Shown here piece by piece: positions 54,796 to 63,748 of a DNA stretch of 64,000 nt; positions within the stretch are counted from its first letter, which is position 1; each line of letters opens with the position of its first letter. The position numbers were made by a program, and so were the translations under genes. The stretch lies in the NCBI GenBank assembly GCA_024403455.1, contig JAKSRR010000008.1:1-64000 (forward strand). Direction: 5' to 3'. The stretch comes from Lachnospiraceae bacterium. GTDB taxonomy: Bacteria; Bacillota; Clostridia; Lachnospirales; Lachnospiraceae. The notes beneath the pieces were generated by a model. That model made no database searches and was not told the DNA's origin. It saw only the letters and a program-made list of their open reading frames with translations.

Positions 54796-55286
54796 TATTC
54801 TTCGTCCTCATCATCTTCAGAAGCAGGACGCACATTCTGCAGTTCCCCTTCTACTTTTTCCACATATAAATGACCATCCAAATGATCAATCTCATGCTGC
54901 AGTGCTCTGGCTAAAAGTTCTGTGCCTTCTACCTCAATGGTCTCTAACTTCTCGTTTTGTGCTACAACTTTCACGTAATTTGCTCTGGTCACGATTCCTG
55001 CTTTTCCTGGTACAGAAAGGCATCCCTCACTGCCCTGCTGTTCCCCACTCATTTCAACAATCTTTGGGTTAATCAGCAGAATCGGATCTTCTCCGGTCAC
55101 ATCAATGACGACAATACGCTTTAATACACCAACCTGCGGTGCGGCTAGGCCAACACCATTAGCCTCATACATTGTGTCAAACATATCATCAATTAGTTCC
55201 AAAGTGTGGTCATTCACTTTCGTTACTTCCTTACACACTTTGTTTAATACTTCGTCACCCATTACGCGAATTGTTCTGATTGCCAT
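54795..55286 (-). CDS. def: peptide deformylase
   Basis: 163 residues. All three motifs are present: GVGLAAPQVG, EGCLSVPG and QHEIDHLDG (HExxH with the metal histidines). It removes the formyl group from new proteins, the step after fmt. The extended acidic C-terminus (SEDDEDEE) is unusual but harmless. It lies 21 nt after priA. Confidence 0.97.
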   Translation of the reverse strand: MAIRTIRVMGDEVLNKVCKEVTKVNDHTLELIDDMFDTMYEANGVGLAAPQVGVLKRIVVIDVTGEDPILLINPKIVEMSGEQQGSEGCLSVPGKAGIVTRANYVKVVAQNEKLETIEVEGTELLARALQHEIDHLDGHLYVEKVEGELQNVRPASEDDEDEE

Positions 55287-55307
55287 GTTGTGTTCTCCTC
55301 TTTCGTT

Positions 55308-57560
55308 TTAAAATCCATTCATTGGATCAAAATCAAACTGTAATCTGATGCTACTAATTTCTTTCTTTTCAAAATATTGTTCTGCAAAATCCTTAACGCA
55401 TATTAGCTCATCAAGATCTGCATACTTTACATATATTCCATAACGATATACATCATTTATCTTCTTAATGTTGGCTGGCGTCGGTCCCATAAGATAAAGT
55501 CCCGGTCTTAATATCGACTTCTCCAGTTCATCTTTTAATGCCGTCGCAACAGCTACCACTTCATCCTCATTTTTCCCAAATAACTGAAGGCTCAAAAGAT
55601 GCATCACTGGCGGATAGGCACCTAAGGTTCTATACGATATTTCTTCCTCATAAAAACCTTCATAATCCTGCTTAGCCGCAAACGTTAAGGCATAGTGTTC
55701 CGGCTGATAGGTCTGAATGACAACTTCTCCTTTTTCCTCACCGCGCCCAGCTCTTCCTGCCGCTTGGGTAATCAGATTAAAGGTTCTCTCCGCAGCTCTA
55801 TAATCTGCAGAGAATAGAGATAGGTCAGCCATAACAGCTCCCGCTACAGTTACCCCGGGAAAATCGTGCCCCTTCACAATCATCTGGGTTCCCACAAGTG
55901 TATCTGCTTCGTGTGCTGCAAAGGATCCTAAGATTTCCTCATAGTCATCTTTCTTCTTTGTCGTATCTGCATCCATGCGCAGAACCCGCATGGAGGGGTA
56001 TAGTTTACACAACTGTTCTGCGATTTGTTCTGTACCGGCTCGCATTCCATACATCTTTTCAGAAGAACATTTCGGACAACGCCTGGGAAACTCTTCCTCA
56101 TATCCACAGTAATGACAAACTAGGGTTCCAGTTTGTCCGCTTCCATGTTGTGATAGTGACACTTCACAATGGGGACACTTTACTGCTTCTCCGCAATCTC
56201 TGCAACTGACAAATCCTGCGTAGCCTCTTCGGTTTATAAAAAGCATCGCCTGCTGTCTTTTCGTAAGCACACGCTCTGTAAGTAGCGCCTTTAGCTTTCT
56301 TGAAAAGACCGATTTATTTCCTTCCTTCAGTTCCTGCCGCATATCAATAATCTGCGCCGTAGGAAGGGTTGCCTCTCCGAATCTGTTATTTAACTTATGT
56401 AAGTCATAGTTTCCTTTTTGAGCCTTGTAATAACTGGTAATAGAAGGCGTCGCAGACCCTAAGAGGAGAAGAGCGCCCTCTCGTTTTGCTATATATTCTG
56501 CCATCTCCACGGCATGATATCTTGGCATACTTTCGCTCTTATAACTGCCTTCATGCTCCTCATCAATGACAATCATCCCTAGATTTGCAAAAGGGGTGAA
56601 TAATGCAGATCGAGGACCAATCATAACATCAACCTTCCCCTCTTTTGCTAAGGTATACTGATCGAAACGTTCTCCCGCAGAGAGTCTGGAATGCATAATC
56701 GCAACTCGCTTGCCAAAACGCGCATAAAACCTTTTCAGTGTTTGAAAGGTAAGCGCAATCTCTGGAATTAGAACAATCGCCTGCTTTCCGCTAGCTACGG
56801 CAGCCGCAATCACCTCCATATAGACCTCGGTCTTTCCGCTGCCCGTAATACCGTGTAAAAGAGAAGGCTTCGGCGCATCTTCTTCCAATTTTTTAATTAA
56901 TTCATCTGCCACGGCCTGTTGCTGCGGCGATAAAGGATTCTTTAACGGTGCCGTGGATGTTTTTATAGAAAATCCCCTGAATGCCCGCATACTGCGGATC
57001 TCTATCATCCCGTCCTTTTCCAGTGTCTTTAACACCCCTTTCGAGATGCCCAGTTTTTCTGTAGCAATCTCTACAGGAAGCTCATCTATTTCTAGTAGTT
57101 CTATCAGAATCTTTCTGCGGTTTGCAAAACGAGGTGCCTGGATTCTGGCAATATATTCCCTAACACGATCCTCATCCCCGATTAGACGAATTGCTTTTTT
57201 CTCTAGCTGTCGTACTTTCTGTTTAATAGGAAGAACCGTCTGCAGACTTTGAATCATCGTGCCGCCATAGCGGTGTCGCATGTATGCCGCTGTCAGCATC
57301 AGTTTTTCTTCTGCCCCAATAGCGTTTTCATCAACAGACTGAATCTCTTTCAGTTTATCAACAGCATATTCATTATCGTTTGTTAACGACACCACATAGC
57401 CAGAGCGAATCTTATTTCCTGCGCCAAAGGGAACATATACTTTCTTTCCTTCAGCAACCTTTTCTCGCAGTACTGGTGGAATCTTATATTGGAAAGGTCT
57501 GTCCACTTTTTCGTGGGCAATATCTATGATAATATTGGCATACAAAAAAGTTTCTGACAT
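55308..57560 (-). CDS. priA: primosomal helicase PriA
   Basis: 750 residues. An N-terminal DNA-binding domain is followed by a superfamily 2 helicase core: GITGSGKTEVYMEV (Walker A), IDEEHEGSYK (DEEH box), and the conserved GTQMIVKGHDFPGVT. Two pairs of CxxC zinc motifs lie at about 455-500 (CRDCGEAVKCPHC, CHYCG, CPKC). It restarts stalled replication forks. It heads the cluster priA-def-fmt-rsmB-rlmN. Confidence 0.97.
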   Translation of the reverse strand: MSETFLYANIIIDIAHEKVDRPFQYKIPPVLREKVAEGKKVYVPFGAGNKIRSGYVVSLTNDNEYAVDKLKEIQSVDENAIGAEEKLMLTAAYMRHRYGGTMIQSLQTVLPIKQKVRQLEKKAIRLIGDEDRVREYIARIQAPRFANRRKILIELLEIDELPVEIATEKLGISKGVLKTLEKDGMIEIRSMRAFRGFSIKTSTAPLKNPLSPQQQAVADELIKKLEEDAPKPSLLHGITGSGKTEVYMEVIAAAVASGKQAIVLIPEIALTFQTLKRFYARFGKRVAIMHSRLSAGERFDQYTLAKEGKVDVMIGPRSALFTPFANLGMIVIDEEHEGSYKSESMPRYHAVEMAEYIAKREGALLLLGSATPSITSYYKAQKGNYDLHKLNNRFGEATLPTAQIIDMRQELKEGNKSVFSRKLKALLTERVLTKRQQAMLFINRRGYAGFVSCRDCGEAVKCPHCEVSLSQHGSGQTGTLVCHYCGYEEEFPRRCPKCSSEKMYGMRAGTEQIAEQLCKLYPSMRVLRMDADTTKKKDDYEEILGSFAAHEADTLVGTQMIVKGHDFPGVTVAGAVMADLSLFSADYRAAERTFNLITQAAGRAGRGEEKGEVVIQTYQPEHYALTFAAKQDYEGFYEEEISYRTLGAYPPVMHLLSLQLFGKNEDEVVAVATALKDELEKSILRPGLYLMGPTPANIKKINDVYRYGIYVKYADLDELICVKDFAEQYFEKKEISSIRLQFDFDPMNGF

Positions 57561-57751
57561 ATCTGTTTCCTACTTGCATTTGCACAAAAATTGCCTAAAT
57601 AATCACCCTTTCTTTAGGTGACATAATCCGTTATATTTTACCTTATTTCCTACCAAAACTCAATTTTCCACCCACTCTGCAATGGGATATTATGTCAATA
57701 ACCAGATTCACTTGTACACAATTTGGACACACTTTTTTCACAATTTGCAGT

Positions 57752-57857
57752 TATAATATCTGTTGATTGATGGAGACATCAATTACTTGTTTGAAGTTAA
57801 AACTTCAAACCATCTCCCCCCTCATAAACGAAAAGGACCGCGTTGCGGTCCTTTTCC
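57752..57857 (+). ncRNA. possible small RNA
   Basis: A TATAAT box at 57752-57757 is followed by ATTGATG-GAGA-CATCAAT (7-bp stem), then GTTTGAAGTT-AA-AACTTCAAAC (57789-57810), a C-rich stretch (CATCTCCCCCC), and the terminator at 57831-57855. The loop GGAGA could pair with the later TCTCC. No convincing -35 box is present. It lies in the 319-nt gap between priA and the next gene. The terminator also serves the minus-strand gene, so this may be only a shared terminator with chance hairpins. Confidence 0.35.
57831..57855. terminator. bidirectional terminator
   Basis: AAAAGGACCGC - GTT - GCGGTCCTTTT, an 11-bp perfect palindrome with a 3-nt loop. It ends the minus-strand membrane protein gene, and on the plus strand the possible small RNA. 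Confidence 0.87.
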
Positions 57858-57879
57858 ATTTGTATTCCTACATCTTTCT

Positions 57880-58908
57880 CTATACTTCTTTCCAAACCTT
57901 CTTCTTTAACAGAGCGAATATAAACATCCCTGCTCCTTCTATCACCACAATCACTACTATTTCTGTTAATGCAGTAAGGAAGTTGTTATCAAAGAGGATA
58001 AAAATCTTTTGTGCTAATTTTTCAGCCAAAGTAAGCACATAAAAATTGGAAATCGTCGCGATGGGAACCACCATATTCTCCCCGATAAATTCTAATAGGG
58101 ACATCTTCCCTATCCAATCAAAGATAAAAGTCCCACCAATAATCATACAGATGCCGGCCAGCTGATAAATACCTGCAGCACCAAAAAACAGAGACTTCGT
58201 GTCAAAATAGGTTCTAAAATATGGCACACGATTCTTGAGATTCAAAGTTACTATCAGAATCGCAACGGCTGCTATCGTAAATACAAACCCTAGCAATATT
58301 TTTTTGCCGAGTTTCTTCGCAAGAGAAGCTGTTGCTTTTGCAGCCATATCGCCTATCCATAAGAACAACAGATAACTCATAGCACGCCATAATGCCACAC
58401 CAAGAAGTAGAATGTATCCGCCAAAATTAATTCCTACTGCACTGGCTTTACTGAAAAGCCCCGTCATAAGACAGGCGGCAATGTGAAAGACAATGGAAAG
58501 TACCGCTGTACAGACCGTTCCAGTGGCTCTTCGAAGCACACGATAAATACCTGCCGCTACACCAAGATCCAAAAGAATCCACAAGCATCCTTCTATGTTG
58601 CAGTTTGCAAACTGCCAAACATGAATCTGAAGATTGGTTCCGTCATATCCATTTTTTCTCGCAAAAAACAGGATTGCAATCATAACTGTGTAAAGCAGGG
58701 CGAATGCAAAATAGGGAAGAATATACTTTTTCCCAAAAGACTTTTTCTTTTTCTCTCCCATCAAATACCCTAAACCACCGCATAGAACGGGAACCACCAG
58801 TCTAGCCATGGCCTCTCCAGCCACAGTATTTTTTAACGCCAGCGAAACAATTAAAAATATTGTTCCTAACCCTAGCATCATATTCATCACTGCATTTTTT
58901 CTTTCCAT
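57880..58908 (-). CDS. polytopic membrane protein, distantly acyltransferase-3-like
   Basis: 342 residues with about ten membrane segments. The spacing of helices and the middle block CLWILLDLGVAAGIYRVLRR resemble acyltransferase family 3 proteins, which acylate cell-surface sugars. The catalytic His near the first helix that marks active members is not evident. The call rests on topology more than motif. It lies 10 nt after recJ on the same strand and ends at a strong terminator. Confidence 0.6.
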   Translation of the reverse strand: MERKNAVMNMMLGLGTIFLIVSLALKNTVAGEAMARLVVPVLCGGLGYLMGEKKKKSFGKKYILPYFAFALLYTVMIAILFFARKNGYDGTNLQIHVWQFANCNIEGCLWILLDLGVAAGIYRVLRRATGTVCTAVLSIVFHIAACLMTGLFSKASAVGINFGGYILLLGVALWRAMSYLLFLWIGDMAAKATASLAKKLGKKILLGFVFTIAAVAILIVTLNLKNRVPYFRTYFDTKSLFFGAAGIYQLAGICMIIGGTFIFDWIGKMSLLEFIGENMVVPIATISNFYVLTLAEKLAQKIFILFDNNFLTALTEIVVIVVIEGAGMFIFALLKKKVWKEV

Positions 58909-58918
58909 CTCTTATATC

Positions 58919-60703
58919 CTATCTATAGTATTCTAAAACATACTGCAGACTTCTTCTGCCCCGGAATTCATTGAGTCCTGTTGTATATACAATATCCAGC
59001 AAAATGGGATCTGTTGTATTTCCGTTTAATAACGCCTGCACAGAAGATTCTCCACACTTTTCAGAAATATAAGCAAAGAATCCTTCAATATCCCGAAACA
59101 GCTTTAATTCATGCCACGAATTAAGGCGTGTATCATATACAGAAAAGACAATAACCTTCTTACCGCTTCCCAGATACTTTGCACTTAAAAACTGCATTCC
59201 TTTTCGTACAAAAAGCGGACGTTCATTTCCTCCACCGCAAGGTTCCATAATGGCAAGATCCTCCAGAACACCGGCATTAAAATATCCTAAAGGAACTTCC
59301 GCATCTAGGTGAACCACCCCTTCTAAGTCTTCCCCAGAAAGAGTACAGTTCGCATTTAATCTCTCGCGAAGTTCTTCCAATTTCTCTGTCGGCAGTGAAA
59401 ATCCTGCTGCCATGGCATGTCCACCATACTTTGTGAATATATCACTGACTTTCGTCATTTCGTCGTATATATGGTATGCTTCAATGCTTCTGGCAGAACC
59501 CTTGAGTCCATCTTCAGCCTTTGTAATAACTAATGTTGGACGATTATACTTTTCTTTAATTCTTCCTGCCACAATTCCGGCAATACTTTCATGACAGTCT
59601 TCCAAATAAATCACCAGGACTTTTTGACCCTGATGCTGTCCGCTTTCAATCTGTTCTATCGCTTTGTTTGTAGCTTCTTCCGTTAATGATTTTCTGCTCT
59701 CATTTAATTCTTTTAATTCTGTTGCCAGATTTACCGCTTCCGTGACATTCTCCGTCAAAAGCAGCCTAAGGGCACGATCCGGGCTATCAAGTCTTCCGGT
59801 GGCATTAATACAAGGTCCTAGTACAAATCCTATATGAAACGCGGATAGTTTTTTCCCATCCACCTCTTGCACCTTCATCAGCGTTCGAAGGCCGAGATTC
59901 TGACTCCTCTGCATGCGAAGAAGTCCTTCTTTCACCAGGATTCGATTCTCATCCTGCAAATCCATAATATCCCCAATGGTTGCAAATGCCGCCAACTCCG
60001 TGAGTTCTTGACGAAGTTTTTCATAGGCTTTCTCATCACACTGTTCCATAAAATGTGTGTGCAGACTCTCAATCATCTTATAGGCTACAAAGCCACCACA
60101 AATTCCCGCAAAAGGGTAGGTTGCTTCCTGCTGTTTTGGATCCACCACTGCATCAGCTGCCGGCAGGAGAAACTCTTTTCTTCCGCCAACTTCATGAAAT
60201 GGAACTTCATGGTGATCTGTCACTACCACTGTCATTCCGTAACTCTTAGCAAGATCGATAGGAACTTTTGCAGAAATACCATTGTCGCATGTCACAATGG
60301 TATCTACGCCACTATTATGTGCTTTTGTGACTAGGGATGAATTGAGCCCATAACCATCCTTTACTCTGTGAGGAATAGAATAATCCACAACAGCGCCAAA
60401 AAAGGAAAAGCCCTTCATTAGTATGGCTGTCGCCATGATTCCATCTATATCATAGTCGCCAATGATTCTGATTTTCTTTCCTTCCCGAATTTTATTCGCA
60501 ACAATCGCTGTGGCTTTATCCATATCCTTCATAAGAGAAGGGCTATAAAAATCTGTTTCTTTTCCCAATAAATAATGGCTAATCTTCTCTGGCGTATACA
60601 CACCACGATTAAAAAGCAGCAAAATAAGAAGAGGGTTCACATGAAACTGCTGTCCTAACCCCTTATAGTCGCCACCTCTTTGTTTCAACATCCATTTAGC
60701 CAT
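58919..60703 (-). CDS. recJ: single-stranded-DNA exonuclease RecJ
   Basis: 594 residues. The DHH phosphoesterase motifs are IRIIGDYDIDGIMATAI (motif I), DNGIS, TDHHE and the ATIGDIMD block. The DHHA1 domain has GGHAMAAGFSL, and an OB domain follows. RecJ degrades 5' ends of single-stranded DNA in repair. It has an extended -10 box at 60755-60760, divergent from the chaperone gene. Its length fits a core RecJ without an extra C-terminal region. Confidence 0.95.
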   Translation of the reverse strand: MAKWMLKQRGGDYKGLGQQFHVNPLLILLLFNRGVYTPEKISHYLLGKETDFYSPSLMKDMDKATAIVANKIREGKKIRIIGDYDIDGIMATAILMKGFSFFGAVVDYSIPHRVKDGYGLNSSLVTKAHNSGVDTIVTCDNGISAKVPIDLAKSYGMTVVVTDHHEVPFHEVGGRKEFLLPAADAVVDPKQQEATYPFAGICGGFVAYKMIESLHTHFMEQCDEKAYEKLRQELTELAAFATIGDIMDLQDENRILVKEGLLRMQRSQNLGLRTLMKVQEVDGKKLSAFHIGFVLGPCINATGRLDSPDRALRLLLTENVTEAVNLATELKELNESRKSLTEEATNKAIEQIESGQHQGQKVLVIYLEDCHESIAGIVAGRIKEKYNRPTLVITKAEDGLKGSARSIEAYHIYDEMTKVSDIFTKYGGHAMAAGFSLPTEKLEELRERLNANCTLSGEDLEGVVHLDAEVPLGYFNAGVLEDLAIMEPCGGGNERPLFVRKGMQFLSAKYLGSGKKVIVFSVYDTRLNSWHELKLFRDIEGFFAYISEKCGESSVQALLNGNTTDPILLDIVYTTGLNEFRGRRSLQYVLEYYR

Positions 60704-60754
60704 AATAAATCCTTGTTGCTCGCCAAAAAATAGAACGCTACGATACTTTCTTAT

Positions 60755-60760
60755 AGTATA
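60755..60760 (-). promoter_or_regulatory. extended -10 box of recJ
   Basis: Minus-strand TGGTATACT, 52 nt before the recJ start. The divergent plus-strand gene has TGTTATAAT (TATAAT at 60831-60836). Confidence 0.45.
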
Positions 60761-60830
60761 CCATATCTAGTGGGTACATCTCACGCATAGTGACAATATG
60801 TTGTTTTATCTCTTCCTAGCGTCAGTATGT

Positions 60831-60836
60831 TATAAT
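60831..60836 (+). promoter_or_regulatory. extended -10 box of the trigger-factor-like gene
   Basis: TGTTATAAT, 45 nt upstream of the ATG at 60882. No good -35 hexamer is present. Confidence 0.5.
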
Positions 60837-60881
60837 CTTACGTATGTTTGTAATAAAAATATTCTGAAAAGGAGTTCTTTC

Positions 60882-62051
60882 ATGAGCACACAGGAAATCA
60901 GTAAATCCAAGCAAAAAAGACTGGCCATGGAGAATGCTAGACGAGACGTTAAAAAGAAAAAGAATCTTACAGTGTTCTGGGCCATCACCATACCACTATT
61001 AATTGTCGCACTCATTTTAGTCATTATCTTCTATCGTAAGAGCCAGGCTGGTGAATATGGAAAATACCTTTTAGAGGATGGTCGTATCGACATCACAACC
61101 AGCGATTATGCATTCATTGACACTACCAGCATGAATTTCGCTAAGGCTGACATTGCCCCTAGTGATGAGGAAATTGAATCTGACATCAACAGTCAGCTTG
61201 CCTCCCATCAGGTTCTTTCTGAAGATGATTCTTTGACCATCGCTACTGGCGCAAAAGTGAAAGTTGCTTACTCTGCCATTTTAAATGGTGAGCCCTATGC
61301 CTCTGTCAGCGAAGAGGAGGGGGGATTCGACATGAATCTTGGCTACGCTTCTTTGGCCAAAGAAGTAGATGACGCACTGATTGGTGCCAAAAAGGGAGAT
61401 ACCCTTACCATTCCTGTATCTTATGCAGAGGATTATGGTGTTGAATCATTAAATGGTCAAACCATCACCTACACAGTTACGGTTCTTGGCATTTATGAAG
61501 CCCCTGCATTTAATGATGCCTTTGTACAAGAATTCCTTTCCGAAGATGCTTCTACTGCTGAGGAATATAAGCAACTCCTATATGATCAGTACTATCAGAC
61601 CAACCTTGAGTCTGCCATCTACAACTTCATTGCAGATAACACCGTTGTAAAGAAGCAACCTGAAGATTTTAACAAGAACAGTTTCAAGCTTCTTCGTCGC
61701 ATGAACAACGAGCAGTTCCAGGCAACCAAAGAGCAATATGCAGCCTATGGCATCAACGTCAACCATGTTTATGAACTGCAAGGGTATGACAATCAGAAGG
61801 ACTATGAAGCACAGTTAAAGTTAGATGTTGAGAACGAAACCGCCTTTCTTCTTGGTGTTCAGCTCATTTATGAGCAGTCGGGACTTACTAATAGTCCGGA
61901 AGAAGTTAAGAGTTATTTCCTAAATGATATGGGTTATGATGAAACCACCTTTAACGAACTTGTAGAAGAATGTGGTATGAAGTACCTTGCCAATGCAGTA
62001 TTATCTCAGAAAGTAATAAACTATCTTGTAGAAACTGTTCCTGTAAAATAA
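60882..62051 (+). CDS. membrane-anchored trigger-factor-like peptidyl-prolyl isomerase/chaperone
   Basis: About 389 residues from ATG 60882, which follows AAAGGAG by 7 nt; upstream frame to 60798 contains the promoter. A basic N-terminus and one membrane segment at about 36-54 anchor it, with the bulk outside. A FKBP-type isomerase domain at about 120-200 has GAKVKVAYSAILNGE and the GAKKGDTLTIPVSYAEDYG block of trigger factor. The rest is helical and resembles the trigger-factor C-terminal arm (VKSYFLNDMGYDE). It probably folds exported proteins. No ribosome-binding N-domain of trigger factor is present. Confidence 0.72.
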   Translation: MSTQEISKSKQKRLAMENARRDVKKKKNLTVFWAITIPLLIVALILVIIFYRKSQAGEYGKYLLEDGRIDITTSDYAFIDTTSMNFAKADIAPSDEEIESDINSQLASHQVLSEDDSLTIATGAKVKVAYSAILNGEPYASVSEEEGGFDMNLGYASLAKEVDDALIGAKKGDTLTIPVSYAEDYGVESLNGQTITYTVTVLGIYEAPAFNDAFVQEFLSEDASTAEEYKQLLYDQYYQTNLESAIYNFIADNTVVKKQPEDFNKNSFKLLRRMNNEQFQATKEQYAAYGINVNHVYELQGYDNQKDYEAQLKLDVENETAFLLGVQLIYEQSGLTNSPEEVKSYFLNDMGYDETTFNELVEECGMKYLANAVLSQKVINYLVETVPVK

Positions 62052-62076
62052 TTGATAAGTCAAACGCCTTGCATAC

Positions 62077-62096
62077 TTGATGAGCTTGCTCATCAA
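62077..62096. repeat. perfect 20-bp palindrome
   Basis: TTGATGAGCT and its complement, TTGATGAG-CTTG-CTCATCAA as a hairpin with an 8-bp stem. It lies between the chaperone stop and the terminator that follows. No T run follows, so its role is unknown. Confidence 0.6.
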
Positions 62097-62101
62097 TCAA
62101 C

Positions 62102-62160
62102 AAAAAATCTCCCTAAAGGATTCTGTGTTTACACATCATCCGATTAGGGAGATTTTCTTT
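62102..62160. terminator. bidirectional terminator between convergent genes
   Basis: AAAATCTCCCTAA (62104-62116) pairs with TTAGGGAGATTTT (62144-62156), a 13-bp stem. The loop contains a small inner hairpin TGTG-TTTA-CACA. It separates the chaperone gene from the isomerase-like gene. Confidence 0.87.
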
Positions 62161-62186
62161 ATCTCATATTTACCTTATCCATCATC

Positions 62187-63662
62187 CTAGAAAGGATTCT
62201 CTGTCGCATATCTTACGCCAGCAGGCTGATTGTAATCAATCTCTGCAGGTTCTACACCAAGCAGCTTAAAGAGGTCATAAAGAAGCTTTCCATGATGGCC
62301 AAAGGTAACTGCTGCATGATGAGGATAATTCTTCTCAATGAGAACGTGGCGATAGAATCTCTTCATCTCAGGGATTGCAATAATACCGATGGATCCAAAG
62401 GATCTGGTGGCAACAGGAAGCACTTCACCATGCGCTATGTATGCACGCAGTTTCGCATCGGATGTAGACTGCAGTCTGTAAACAGTTACATCACCAGGTA
62501 CAATATCTCCTTCACAGGTTCCGTTGGTTACTTCTTCTGGAAGGGTTCTTGCCATAATTCTCTGGTTGCACATTACAGGATTTACCATCTTCTCTGCTGC
62601 TGTATTACCGCAGTGGAATCCCATGAATGTGTCGCAAATCTTATAATCAAACTTGCCCTGAATATCCTCTTCATAAATGTTAGAAGGAACCGTATTGTTA
62701 ATATCCAAAAGGGTAACCGTATCTCCACTAACAACGGTACCAATAAATTCACTTACTGCGCCATAGATATCTACTTCACAAGATACAGGAATACCCTTCT
62801 TGCATAAGCGACCATTTACATAGCAAGGAACAAATCCAAACTGGGTCTGGAATGCAGGCCAGCACTTACCAGCGATGCAGACAAAATCTCTGCTTCCCTT
62901 ATGCTCCTCAACCCAGTCTAATAAAGTGATTTCATACTGCGCAAGTTTTTCTAAAACTTCAGGCTTTTTATTTCCTGCGCCTAATTCTGCTGCCATATCA
63001 GCTGCAACATCTTTGATTCTGGAATCTCCAGCATGCTTATTGAAACTTTCAAATAAATCAAGTTCGGAGTTTTCTTCGATTTCAATACCTAAATTATAAA
63101 GCTGCTTGATAGGTGCATTGCAAGCAAGGAAATCCTGGGGACGAGGTCCAAAGGAAATAACCTTCAGGTTGTGTACACCAACATAAGCCTTTGCGATGGT
63201 TGTGAACTCAGCAATCATATCAGCACATTCATCTGCTGTGCCAACAGGATACTCCGGAATATATGCCTTTAAGTTACGAAGCTTTAAGTTGTAGCTTGCA
63301 TTTAACATACCGCAGTATGCATCGCCTCTACCATCAATTAAGTTAGAGTCGCCTTCTTCTGCAGCTGCGATTACCATGGAAGGGCCAGCGAATTCTTTGA
63401 TTAATAAGGTTTCAGAGCTTTCAGGGCCAAAGTTTCCAAGATATACGACAAGAGCATTGCATCCTGCAGCATTTACATCAGCAAGGGCTCTGCGCATATC
63501 CTTTTCGTTTTCAATGCAAACAGGGCACTCGTAGATGGCAATGTTCTTCTTTCCGCAAGCCTCTACAACTTTCTTTCTACGATTTTCAGACAGGCTCATT
63601 GGGAAGCAGTCACGGCTAACTGCTACGATACCCATTTTGATTTCTGGCATGTTGATTTTCAT
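62187..63662 (-). CDS. L-fucose/L-arabinose isomerase-like protein
   Basis: 491 residues. AAAGGAG precedes the ATG by 7 nt. The sequence follows the FucI/AraA-like fold: an N-terminal Rossmann-type part (MGIVAVSRDCFPMSL; LVVYLGNFGPE), a middle part with CEVDIYGAVSEF carrying metal-site acids, and a C-terminal HHAAVTFGHHGK with histidines of the active site. The substrate is not readable. It lies 86 nt after a DUF4867 gene, a pair I recall from gut Firmicutes. Confidence 0.85.
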   Translation of the reverse strand: MKINMPEIKMGIVAVSRDCFPMSLSENRRKKVVEACGKKNIAIYECPVCIENEKDMRRALADVNAAGCNALVVYLGNFGPESSETLLIKEFAGPSMVIAAAEEGDSNLIDGRGDAYCGMLNASYNLKLRNLKAYIPEYPVGTADECADMIAEFTTIAKAYVGVHNLKVISFGPRPQDFLACNAPIKQLYNLGIEIEENSELDLFESFNKHAGDSRIKDVAADMAAELGAGNKKPEVLEKLAQYEITLLDWVEEHKGSRDFVCIAGKCWPAFQTQFGFVPCYVNGRLCKKGIPVSCEVDIYGAVSEFIGTVVSGDTVTLLDINNTVPSNIYEEDIQGKFDYKICDTFMGFHCGNTAAEKMVNPVMCNQRIMARTLPEEVTNGTCEGDIVPGDVTVYRLQSTSDAKLRAYIAHGEVLPVATRSFGSIGIIAIPEMKRFYRHVLIEKNYPHHAAVTFGHHGKLLYDLFKLLGVEPAEIDYNQPAGVRYATENPF

Positions 63663-63748
63663 TTTGTTTCTCCTTTCAAGAGTTGTTTTTTTATTTTAAC
63701 AATATGATTATTATATTTACGCACCGGCTCGGGGATAGAGCAGGAGTC

